Below, one piece after another: positions 34,699 to 43,266 of a stretch of DNA of 64,000 bases (within the stretch, counting starts at the first letter, position 1; the number at the start of each line of letters is the position of its first letter). A program made the translations under genes and the position numbers. The notes beneath the pieces were generated by a model. It was not told the origin of the DNA and did no database searches. It saw nothing but the letters and a program-made list of their open reading frames with translations. The stretch lies in contig JAHBVJ010000007.1 in NCBI GenBank assembly GCA_019637615.1, forward strand, positions 124,001 through 188,000, written 5' to 3'. Origin of the DNA: Anaerolineae bacterium. GTDB taxonomy: Bacteria > Chloroflexota > Anaerolineae > Aggregatilineales > UBA2796.

Positions 34699-37374
34699 AT
34701 GGTTGTGCCTTCTACTCGACGTTGGTTACGAACGGCGCTGATCGTCGTCGTTGCTGTTTGCTGCTTCACGATCATGTACCCTAATTACCCTAGCAAGGCG
34801 GATGACGGCAAACTTAGCCGGACGACGGCGGCACTCATGGAGATGCAAGCGCGGCAAGACGCGGAGCACGGGGGCGTGCCTGATGGGACGCTAAGCGCGT
34901 ATGATCCGCTGACCGCGCCCAAACAGGCATTGAGCAAGCGCATATCGGTTCACCCCCAAACTATTGACGGCACGATGGCGGCGCAAACGCTTGATTTTAA
35001 CTTCCTCAGCGTGAATTATACGCAAGATGGCACCAGTTCTGCCGCTTTCCCGCCGGACACGATGGGCGCGATCGGGCCGAGCCAATTTTTCACCACGATC
35101 AACGGGCGGTTCCGCGTACACAACAAGGCGACGGGCGGAATCGTGGCGCTGAACGTAGACAGCCTGACGTTCTGGAGCGCCGTCCGTGATGGGCGCAGTG
35201 TGCGCTATCCGCGTTTGCGCTTTGACCGCTTCACTAACCGCTGGATCGCGGTGATCGCGACGGTTGAAGTCGCGAATCGAGTGCTGATCGCGACTTCGGA
35301 CAGCCCGACGATCTCGGCGGGAACTGTCTGGACGTACAGCACCTTCACGAATACCGCCGTGAATGGGAGCGGCCAACCATGCTTCGCGGATTTCCCCAGC
35401 TTGGGCGTGGACGTTCACGCGCTGTACATCGGTGTTAATCAGCGCTGTGGCGTGGATGTTGGCTCCGCGTCCCCGAACGGTTCCGATGTGTTCGTGGTGC
35501 GCAAAAGCACGATTTTCGCGGGCGGCGGGGCGTTGGTCGTGACGGCCTTCGCGGATGTTGGCCTGACAAGCCCGCAAGGCGTGGATAATTTCGATGCGAG
35601 CGCCGCTCAGGGCTATGTCGTGGGCACTATCGCGGGCGATTTCACTCATCTCGGAATGCGGCGCGTGAATACTCCGGCGGCGACGCCAAGCCTGTCTGAG
35701 CTGATAACAATCGCTGTCCCAACGACCAGCGAACCGATTCATATGCCGCACAAGGGCAGCACGGGCGCACTGCTCGATGCGCTGGATCGGCGTTTATCGG
35801 CGGCGGTGATCCGCAATGGCAGCTTGTGGACGGCGCAGCAGATGCAGGTGAACAGCAGTGGCACGGCGGATTCGGTGGGCGGGCGCAACGGGCTGCGCTG
35901 GTACCATATCGGCAATCTCGACGCGATGCCGTCGCTGGTGCAGACGGGCACGGTGTTTGATGTGACGGCGGTCAATCCGGTGTCTTACAGCTATCCTAGC
36001 TTGATGGTCAATGGACAAGGGCACACGGCGATTGGCTTTACGATCACGGGCAGCAACCACTTCGCGGACGCAGGTTTTACGGGGCGGCTGGTCTCCGATC
36101 CGGCGGGGACGATGCCTTACGCGGTGGTCAACATCACCAACACGTCCGCCGCCTACAATCCGCCGCAGGATACGAGCAGTCCGCGCCAATGGGGTTCGTA
36201 TTCCGCCACCAGCCTTGACCCGTGTGACGACATGACGATGTGGACGATACAGGAATACACAGCGTCGGCGGATACGTGGGGCGTGCGAGTCGCCAAGCTG
36301 ATGGCACCACCGCCCGCCGCGATTGTCAGTGTGTCGCCTTCGACCATCCCGCGCGGGTTAGCGGCGGTCAAGCTGACGATCACAGGCGCAGACTATTATG
36401 ATCCGGCGGCGAATGTCAGTTGTCGGCTGCAAGCGTCGATTGCCGGTCTGACGGTGATGAGCATGCAATACAACAGCCCCACGTCGATCACGCTGACGGT
36501 CAATACGACGGGCGCGAGTCTGGGAACCAAAGATTTGACCATCACGAATCCCGACGGGCAGAGCGTGACGAGCAACGGGGCGATCACGATTGTGGCGGGC
36601 ACGCCCGAAACAGTGGGTATTTTCCGCCCTGCCGATGGCACTTTTTACCTGCGTAATTCCAACACGACAGGCACGGCGGATCGGCAGATCAGTTTCGGCC
36701 TAGCTACCGATCTACCCATCGTGGGCGATTGGAACGGCGACGGCATCGACAGCCCCGGCGTGTATCGCGCTTCGACGGGCGAATTCTTCCTGACCGACTC
36801 CACGCATGATCCGGCGGCGTTGAACTACAGTTTTGTGCTGGGCGTGCCGGGTGATACGCCAATTGTGGGCGATTGGGATGGCGACGGCAAGGAATCGGCG
36901 GGAATTTTCCGTCCGAGCAACGGCTTGATCTACCTACGCAACGCGCTGACGACAGGTTTTGCCGATTACACGATGGTGCTGGGAATCCCCGGCGATGTGG
37001 GCATCGCGGGCGACTGGAACGGCGATGGCATCGACAGCCCCGGCGTGTATCGCCCGTCCAACCAGATTTTTTACGTCACGAATCAGGTCTGCAACTGCGC
37101 CGTGTTTGCCGACGCACAGCTGGGCTTCGGATCGGCGGGCGATGTGCCGTTCGTGGGCGATTGGGACGGCAACGGCGTGACGGGTGTGGGCGTGTTCCGG
37201 CCTTCCAACCAGCTCACGTTTTTGCGCAATGCACTGACGACAGGTTTCGCGGATTTTACGCTGGTGTACGGGACGACGGGCGATAAGCCGTTGGCGGGAC
37301 ACTGGCAGGCGGGGATCAGCGTGCTTGGTTTGGACGCACCAGAACCCGCGCCGACGTTCGTACCACAGCGGTGA
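34699..37374 (+). CDS. Secreted protein with IPT/TIG-like and VCBS-like repeats
   Basis: This 891-residue exported protein has an N-terminal signal segment (about 10-33) and a large central region (about 95-535) of beta-rich repeats, for example FPPDTMGAIGPSQFFTTINGRF, RYPRLRFDRFTNRWIAV and HKGSTGALLDALDRRL. An IPT/TIG-like Ig fold follows (about 538-635; IVSVSPSTIPRGLAAVKLTITG). Five GDWNGDG repeats (about 640-870) end it, clearly homologous to those of the S8 protease upstream, including the CNCAVFAD segment and a tail APTFVPQR. No catalytic triad is seen, so it is probably a surface or secreted structural or binding protein. GGAG lies seven bases before the ATG. Confidence 0.85.
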   Translation: MVVPSTRRWLRTALIVVVAVCCFTIMYPNYPSKADDGKLSRTTAALMEMQARQDAEHGGVPDGTLSAYDPLTAPKQALSKRISVHPQTIDGTMAAQTLDFNFLSVNYTQDGTSSAAFPPDTMGAIGPSQFFTTINGRFRVHNKATGGIVALNVDSLTFWSAVRDGRSVRYPRLRFDRFTNRWIAVIATVEVANRVLIATSDSPTISAGTVWTYSTFTNTAVNGSGQPCFADFPSLGVDVHALYIGVNQRCGVDVGSASPNGSDVFVVRKSTIFAGGGALVVTAFADVGLTSPQGVDNFDASAAQGYVVGTIAGDFTHLGMRRVNTPAATPSLSELITIAVPTTSEPIHMPHKGSTGALLDALDRRLSAAVIRNGSLWTAQQMQVNSSGTADSVGGRNGLRWYHIGNLDAMPSLVQTGTVFDVTAVNPVSYSYPSLMVNGQGHTAIGFTITGSNHFADAGFTGRLVSDPAGTMPYAVVNITNTSAAYNPPQDTSSPRQWGSYSATSLDPCDDMTMWTIQEYTASADTWGVRVAKLMAPPPAAIVSVSPSTIPRGLAAVKLTITGADYYDPAANVSCRLQASIAGLTVMSMQYNSPTSITLTVNTTGASLGTKDLTITNPDGQSVTSNGAITIVAGTPETVGIFRPADGTFYLRNSNTTGTADRQISFGLATDLPIVGDWNGDGIDSPGVYRASTGEFFLTDSTHDPAALNYSFVLGVPGDTPIVGDWDGDGKESAGIFRPSNGLIYLRNALTTGFADYTMVLGIPGDVGIAGDWNGDGIDSPGVYRPSNQIFYVTNQVCNCAVFADAQLGFGSAGDVPFVGDWDGNGVTGVGVFRPSNQLTFLRNALTTGFADFTLVYGTTGDKPLAGHWQAGISVLGLDAPEPAPTFVPQR

Positions 37375-37403
37375 GGAGTCGGGCGCGGGAAGGTTGTCGG
37401 CAA

Positions 37404-37457
37404 TGCCGCCCGACGTTGAAACGTCAGGCTTAGAGAACGAAGTCCCGAATGGGACTC
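37404..37457 (-). repeat. GAGTCCC two-hairpin repeat, full copy B
   Basis: The reverse complement of this segment is identical over 54 positions to 19732-19785. It lies 29 bp after the stop of the secreted protein gene. Confidence 0.95.
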
Positions 37458-37524
37458 ACGCTCATCTCAGCAGATAATGTCACATGAACTTGCACACTGA
37501 GACTCGATCAGAAGCTCAGGGACG

Positions 37525-40500
37525 CTAGTCTTGCGGCTCGATCAGCACATCGACGTACAACGCTTGCCGTCGGATCGCGCCGCCGAACAGCACCGCCGCC
37601 GGATGGTTATCCATCGTCGGGAAGACAAAGCCATAGGCAAACTTGTCTTGGCGGTCAGTCTGATCAGGCCAACTGGTTTCGATTTCCTGCCGCGCGGTGG
37701 TAGAGGTTTGCTTGAGCTGCGCCGCGAGCGCCTCGACCTTGCCGCCCACGCTGACGATCAGCACGTTATCCTGCGTGAGCATGTATTGTACGCCCGCTGG
37801 CAGCGCGGTCTGCAAGGCTTGTCCGTTGATGGTGACGACATTGCTGAGGCCATCAGCGGCGGGGCTTTCATCGATGGTCAACATGCCAGTGAGGGCGGCT
37901 AGTCCCAAGCGCTCCTTGATCTGCTTGAGCGCGTCGGCAGCCTTGAAATTCTCTTTGTCCACCAGCGGCAAGATCAAGCCCATACCCTTCGGTGTGCCAT
38001 CCGCTTCCGGCAGCATAACAAGCAGCGCTTCGCCGCCAGCATGAGTCAGCAGCGTTTGGAGTGATTGACCGAAGCTAGTGATCATGCCCTGAGTCAGGCG
38101 GTTATCGAGCAGAGATTGCAGCTCGGCGCTACCCGTCTCGCGGGCGATGGCTTGCAGCGTATCAGGCACATTCAGTTCGCGGGCGAGGCCGGAAATATTC
38201 AAATGTGCCGTCGCCCATGCACGCACCGCCGGAATCATGTCCAGCAGTTCGCCACGCACAGGCAGCGCGTTCAACTTTTGCAAGCTGAACGGGAAATCCG
38301 CCACCACGCTCAGGCCGACTTTGCGCTCATCGACACGCAGCGCCACGCCGAACAAGGTCGGGGCAGCACTGGTACGTGTGATAAACAGGCTAGAGGCGCG
38401 GTTCAGCAGCCGCGAGACCGAATCGACCATCGAATTTTGCACCAGACTGAGCAGCGCGGGCTTGAGATCGGTGTCGAAGTTGGCGGAACGGACGTAGAAG
38501 GTGGCGAAGGTGTCTTCGGGCAACTGTCCGACGATGCGCTTGTATTCGGGCTGATCCGCCAGCGAGAGATTGCCGTGATTGAGCGTGTACTCGACCGCTT
38601 TGGGCGTGCCGATGATCACCCATGTGTCGGTGATGGCGAGGCGGCGTTCTTCCGCCATGCCTGCATTGATCGACAAAATGCGTACGTTTGGCCCCGCGTC
38701 GGCGGGTTCTTTTTCGCCCAACGAGGTCGCCAAGTTAGCGGCGAACTGGATCGCGTTGTTGCGGTTGGTGGCCTGAAACACGAAGACATAATCGAAATCG
38801 GCGCGGGTGCGCGGCAAGAGTGCGAAGGCCGCTTGCGGCCCGATCCAGCTCAATAGCCCGTTGTTGAAGCACCATTCGCTTTCCGCGTCGGGCACATAGT
38901 ACGGGCAGAAGGGTTGATAATTCTTGTCCGACCACTCGCGCGGATGAAACAGCAGCTTGACCAGACTATCGGTAGTCGAATCCGGCTCGGCGGGAGGATT
39001 ATCCTGCGCGGGCGGATTGCTTGGCTGTGTATCGCTGGACGGCGGCTGCGATCCGGTATCGGTGGCGGGCGTTTCGGCGGGTGTCAAGGCCGTCCGAATC
39101 AGCGCTTCGGCGGAGTCAAGCGGGCGCTGCGTATCCTTCAGGAACATCTGCTGAATGTTGAAGCCCGCATACAGTTCGACGTTGGGCGGCAACTGCTGCG
39201 CAATCGGGTTCGAGACGACGGCGGGCGTCAGGCGCGAGTCGATGTAGGACAGGACGGCTACGATGCCGATGCCGACGAGCATGGTCGGCGTGCCCGCTAA
39301 AATTGCCCGCCAGCCCAGATGGTTCATGCGCACGGTACGGAAGGCACGCGGCAAGTAGATCAAGACCAAGCCGATCACGCACGCCGCCGCGCCGAGCAGC
39401 ATGACAACGGTCAGCGCTTGCGTCGCCAGCGGCGGGATCAGCATCGGGCGGGCGATGTTGCGGAAGGTGTCCGACATGGTAGCGGTTTGCGCATCTGCCC
39501 ACTGATTCGCCAGATTCAAAGTTACCGACGCGGCGGGCGGTGTGCCAAAGGTCATGCCGAGCAAGCGCATGGTGAGCACTAGCGACGAGGCCAAGCCGCG
39601 CGCCGATTCTTCCGCCGCATCCACGACCACCAGACTCAAGGGGCCAATCGTCAATCCCAAGCCGACGCCGATCAGGGCGAGTGGGAGCGCTAATTCGTAA
39701 CTGGGCGCGGTGTACGTCCAAAACTGTGTACCGAGGAAGCCTAGCGCCGCCACGAATAACCCGATGCTAACGGGAATCGCCGCCCCGACGCGCCGATAAC
39801 GACTCTCGCCCACCAGCACGGCGATCACGAGCGGGATGGTGGACGCGCACAGCATGATGCCCGCGCGTAACGCGCCCGTCAGCAGCCCTTCACCGCGCAA
39901 AAACAGCGAACGCAGGTTGATCACCAACGGCACGCCCGCCACCACGAGAATCAGGGCGAAGCCGATCAGCAAGTTGGTGATCAGCGCCGCGCCGACTTCC
40001 GGTTGGCGGATAAATTTCATGTCGAACAGCGCATGGGCTTTGGTGCGCAGTTGCAGGAAGATGAAGGTGATGAACAGCAGGACACTACCGCCGATCAGTA
40101 GATAAGCCGTGGTGCCCGGTTCTTGCAGCAATTCGATGCCAATCGTCAGCGCGATCAACGATCCGGCGAACAGCAGCGCCCCGCGTATGTCGTACTTGCC
40201 GCTGCTCGGCGTTTGTTTGACGCCCCGCAGCGCGAAGATCGTGCCGATCAACGCGACGAAGGCCAGCCCCGCGTTGATCAGGAACAACCAGCGCCATGAG
40301 GGCAGAATTTGCAGCATGATGCCCGCGAACAGGTTGCCGATCACCCAACCGAGCGAGTCCAGCGCCCCGATCAGGCTGATCGGTTCGGCGCGTTTGTCGG
40401 GTGGGAAGACATCGCTGACCAGCGCCATGCCCACCGATACGCTGGCTCCCGCGCCGATGCCCTGAATGATGCGCGCGATGACCAGCGAGACCAGCGGCAG

Positions 40501-40887
40501 CACTTCTTTATCCGACCAGATGGGAATCGCGCTGAGGATGGTCAGCGGCAGCCCCGTCGCGAAGCCCGCCCAGACCGCGCCGAGGATGAAGATCACGATG
40601 CACGCGATGAAGATTTGCTTGCGGGGCAGCACATCGCTCAGCCGCCCGACGAGCGCAAGGCCAAGTGTGTAGGCGAGCAGATAGGCCGTGACTGCCCAGA
40701 GCGCCGCGCCCGCACGATTCAAGCCTTTTGGCCCCAGCAGATCGAGCGTCGCCTGTGGCAAAATGACGACGATGGAAGTCAGGTCAATCGAACCGATCAA
40801 GATGGGGATGCAGATCAGCGCGAATACAATCCACGGGTTAATGGGTCGTTTCGCTACTGGTGCAGCGACAGGTGAGGGTGATTGCAT
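37525..40887 (-). CDS. MFS transporter fused to a DUF3352-like domain
   Basis: The 1120-residue protein starts as a DHA2-type major facilitator with about 14 helices (residues about 20-525): SIDLTSIVVILPQATLDLL, LVGRLSDVLPRKQIF, IIQGIGAGASVSVGMALVSDVFPPDKR. Instead of ending there, it carries a last helix (about 535-555) and an extracytoplasmic region of about 550 residues. This starts LPPNVELYAGFNIQQMF, has a Pro/Thr-rich loop, then FALLPRTRADFDYVFVFQATN, and resembles DUF3352 proteins. The fusion is intact in one frame. I chose the ATG at 40887 with GAAGG upstream; a TTG 11 codons earlier lacks a site. Substrate unknown. Confidence 0.88.
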   Translation of the reverse strand: MQSPSPVAAPVAKRPINPWIVFALICIPILIGSIDLTSIVVILPQATLDLLGPKGLNRAGAALWAVTAYLLAYTLGLALVGRLSDVLPRKQIFIACIVIFILGAVWAGFATGLPLTILSAIPIWSDKEVLPLVSLVIARIIQGIGAGASVSVGMALVSDVFPPDKRAEPISLIGALDSLGWVIGNLFAGIMLQILPSWRWLFLINAGLAFVALIGTIFALRGVKQTPSSGKYDIRGALLFAGSLIALTIGIELLQEPGTTAYLLIGGSVLLFITFIFLQLRTKAHALFDMKFIRQPEVGAALITNLLIGFALILVVAGVPLVINLRSLFLRGEGLLTGALRAGIMLCASTIPLVIAVLVGESRYRRVGAAIPVSIGLFVAALGFLGTQFWTYTAPSYELALPLALIGVGLGLTIGPLSLVVVDAAEESARGLASSLVLTMRLLGMTFGTPPAASVTLNLANQWADAQTATMSDTFRNIARPMLIPPLATQALTVVMLLGAAACVIGLVLIYLPRAFRTVRMNHLGWRAILAGTPTMLVGIGIVAVLSYIDSRLTPAVVSNPIAQQLPPNVELYAGFNIQQMFLKDTQRPLDSAEALIRTALTPAETPATDTGSQPPSSDTQPSNPPAQDNPPAEPDSTTDSLVKLLFHPREWSDKNYQPFCPYYVPDAESEWCFNNGLLSWIGPQAAFALLPRTRADFDYVFVFQATNRNNAIQFAANLATSLGEKEPADAGPNVRILSINAGMAEERRLAITDTWVIIGTPKAVEYTLNHGNLSLADQPEYKRIVGQLPEDTFATFYVRSANFDTDLKPALLSLVQNSMVDSVSRLLNRASSLFITRTSAAPTLFGVALRVDERKVGLSVVADFPFSLQKLNALPVRGELLDMIPAVRAWATAHLNISGLARELNVPDTLQAIARETGSAELQSLLDNRLTQGMITSFGQSLQTLLTHAGGEALLVMLPEADGTPKGMGLILPLVDKENFKAADALKQIKERLGLAALTGMLTIDESPAADGLSNVVTINGQALQTALPAGVQYMLTQDNVLIVSVGGKVEALAAQLKQTSTTARQEIETSWPDQTDRQDKFAYGFVFPTMDNHPAAVLFGGAIRRQALYVDVLIEPQD

Positions 40888-41025
40888 GAAATGGCCTTCA
40901 ACAATGCCAACAGGTTCCAATAATAATACGCCATTATGCGTGAAAAGTTCTTCTCAGGCGTCTTACAAGGCGAAAGGCGGTATTGAAATAGCGTAAAAGC
41001 AAGGTTGTGAGCGCCGCAACCGTCC

Positions 41026-42615
41026 CTAGTCGATCAGCTGGACGCAGCGGAAGCCGAGATGATAGCCCTCGGTGTCGGGTTCCATCCGGTTGCGGAAGGT
41101 GACTTGCAGCAGGGATTCGCTGTTGACGCCCCACGAGCCACCACGCACACTGCGTTTAGCGCGCCCCGTAAGCGGCACTTCGTCCGGCGGATGGGCGGCG
41201 TCCCACACGGTCAGGCACCATTCCCAGACGTTGCCGCACGTGTCCATCACGCCGAAGGGACTCGCGCCTGTGGGGTACTGATCAACCGGCGTGGGCTGCC
41301 CCAGTAAAGTGCCTGTGAAATGCAGCGAGGTCTTGTCGAGGTCGTTGCCCGTCGGGTAGCGGCGGTGATCGTCACCCTGCGCGGCGCGCTGCCACTGCTG
41401 CTCGGTCGGCAAGGTGATCGTGTGTCCGGTTTTGGCGCTCAACCAGCGACAAAAAGCGATGGCATCGAACCAGCTTACGTTGGTGCGCGGCAGGAGATCA
41501 CCCGTGAACGGCGTCCGCGTGGCGGTAGGATGCTGCGCACGCCAGCTCATCGCCTCGGTAGAATACGTCCACCATTGGAGATTGCGGTAGCCGTCCGGCG
41601 CGTTGACGAACTGGGCATACTGCGCCGCCGTGATCGGGTACTTGCCGATCAGGAATGGCGGCAGATAGTAGTCACCGCCGCGCGTGCCGCCAAAATCGCT
41701 GGCATCTTCCAGCGTCACGAGTCCGGCGGGAATGCGGCACCACTCGAAGGGAGCCACCAGCGCTATCGACCCGCTACGTGGTGGGGGCGCTGCTGCCGGG
41801 CGCACCTTATCCGCCAGCTTATCGGGGTCGAAGTTCGGATGCACCTCCCACAACCGTTGCAGCGCGTTCCATACATGGCTTTTGCTGGCGTGCTGGAACA
41901 TCACGCGGATGATGTCGTAATCGTGCTCGGCCTCGTCCGCGTCGATGGCGTCCCACAATTCGCGTTCCAGCTTGTCGATCTCGACCACGTGCGGGACTCT
42001 GCCGGACGCGCGGATGGTCGCCAGCGTGGCGCGGGCGTCTTCCCACTGCCGAGCGTTGAACGCCTTGAAGTAGTGCTGGATGGCGCGATGCACGTTGAAA
42101 CCGACTGGTTCCGTGACCGCCGAAGGGATGGTCGCCGTGCTGGTTTTGCTGCTGTTGAACTGGAGCAGTTCCTCAATCAGCCGATCCACATCCTTGTGAA
42201 AATCGGGATCGTCCCGCAACGGGCGCGACTGCTTATAGGCCAATTTGCGGATGCTTTCCGGCAGCACGACGTGATGCGGCATCGGCGCGTTATCGACCAG
42301 CAGCGGGATCACCCGCACACGATCATTGCTCAACGCACATTCCAACTCGATGCGCACCCAATCGGTGGCATGGTCAAGACGGCGGAGACCGCGCTCATCC
42401 TTGATCGTCAACCACTGCGTGCCGATCAGCACCAACACTGCGTCGCACTGGGTAATGCTGCTGACGATCTCCTCGCGGAAATCCACACCGGGCGCGAGCG
42501 TATCGACATCCTTAAAAACATTATCTTTGCCAAACACAGGCACCAGACGGTCATAGAGACGGGCGGCATCTTTGCGAGTATCAGCACGACGGTAAGAGAT
42601 GAATAGCTTCAACAT
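41026..42615 (-). CDS. TIR-FGE-like fusion protein
   Basis: The 529-residue protein begins with a TIR domain (about 1-150): LKLFISYRRADTRKDAARLYD, DAVLVLIGTQWL, then DWVRIELECALSNDRVRVIPLLVD, whose Glu is the candidate NADase residue. A helical middle (about 170-270) follows. A C-terminal FGE/SUMF1-like domain ends it (about 285-525): FLIGKYPITAAQYAQFV, VSWFDAIAFCRWLSAKTG, DTCGNVWEWCLTVWD, RSVRGGSWGVNSESLLQVTFRNR and HLGFRCV. The two active cysteines of formylglycine-generating enzymes, expected just after GGSW, are absent, so this module probably binds rather than oxidises. TIR proteins often serve in signalling or phage defence through NAD+ cleavage. The gene stands alone. Confidence 0.9.
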   Translation of the reverse strand: MLKLFISYRRADTRKDAARLYDRLVPVFGKDNVFKDVDTLAPGVDFREEIVSSITQCDAVLVLIGTQWLTIKDERGLRRLDHATDWVRIELECALSNDRVRVIPLLVDNAPMPHHVVLPESIRKLAYKQSRPLRDDPDFHKDVDRLIEELLQFNSSKTSTATIPSAVTEPVGFNVHRAIQHYFKAFNARQWEDARATLATIRASGRVPHVVEIDKLERELWDAIDADEAEHDYDIIRVMFQHASKSHVWNALQRLWEVHPNFDPDKLADKVRPAAAPPPRSGSIALVAPFEWCRIPAGLVTLEDASDFGGTRGGDYYLPPFLIGKYPITAAQYAQFVNAPDGYRNLQWWTYSTEAMSWRAQHPTATRTPFTGDLLPRTNVSWFDAIAFCRWLSAKTGHTITLPTEQQWQRAAQGDDHRRYPTGNDLDKTSLHFTGTLLGQPTPVDQYPTGASPFGVMDTCGNVWEWCLTVWDAAHPPDEVPLTGRAKRSVRGGSWGVNSESLLQVTFRNRMEPDTEGYHLGFRCVQLID

Positions 42616-42699
42616 CGGCGCTTTCTAGCAAAAACGTAGCAGGATGGGCGACAAGACTATTATTATGCGATGCGCATTGCGTGTCAAAAGCCTACGGGA

Positions 42700-43266
42700 T
42701 CAGAGGGTGACGACCATCTCGCGGATATTCCAATCGGTTCGATCGATGACGATGTAGGCGGGCATCCCCAAGCGCGCCCAGAAGTCGAACGGATCGAGCG
42801 TGGCAAGGCGGGAGATGTACAGGGTGAGGACGGTGGCATGTGTCACCAGCACGAGATCACGCTCTGGATGCGCCGCCAGCGCCTGACGGACGGCTTCGGC
42901 GAACCGTTGATGCGCTTGGTCGGCGGTTTCGTTGCCGTAGATGAGTTGGCTCGGCTGCTCGAACACGCGCCGGATGGTGGCCTTGAAATCGGCGTCATCG
43001 CCCACATAAGGAACATTGCGGCGGTCATGCTCCCGCAGCCCAGCCAGCATCTCGATCTCGACACCACAGCGTTCGGCAATTGGGCGCGCCGTCTGGATCG
43101 CCTTGGCTTCGGGGCTGCTGACCACCGCGCCCACGTCAAAGGCGCTCAAGCGCTGCGCAAGGATCAGGCAGCGTTCACGCGCCGCTTCGGTGAGCTGCCA
43201 ATCGTGTGCGTTGACGCCCGCGACGCGCTGCGTTTCCGCGTGCCGGACGAGGATCAGGCTAGTCAT
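42700..43266 (-). CDS. Histidine phosphatase family protein
   Basis: This 188-residue protein has the histidine phosphatase pattern: LILVRHAETQR with the phospho-acceptor His (RHA in place of the usual RHG), SSPEAKAIQTARPIAE, LREHDRRN and LVLVTHATVLTLYI with the second His. The family includes phosphoglycerate mutases, SixA-like and sugar-phosphate phosphatases; the substrate is unknown. Its ATG overlaps the end of the glycosyltransferase gene by eight bases, so the two are translated together, and it closes a minus-strand run that begins with the DarA/PstA-like genes. Confidence 0.88.
   Translation of the reverse strand: MTSLILVRHAETQRVAGVNAHDWQLTEAARERCLILAQRLSAFDVGAVVSSPEAKAIQTARPIAERCGVEIEMLAGLREHDRRNVPYVGDDADFKATIRRVFEQPSQLIYGNETADQAHQRFAEAVRQALAAHPERDLVLVTHATVLTLYISRLATLDPFDFWARLGMPAYIVIDRTDWNIREMVVTL

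Noticed and set aside
41026..41300. A diversity-generating retroelement target at the FGE-like end
   Set aside because: FGE-like C-type lectin folds are common targets, but no reverse transcriptase or template repeat was seen in the window.
41320..42606. A 428-codon plus-strand frame opposite the TIR-FGE gene
   Set aside because: TIR and FGE motifs are plain on the minus strand; the other frame has no known motif.
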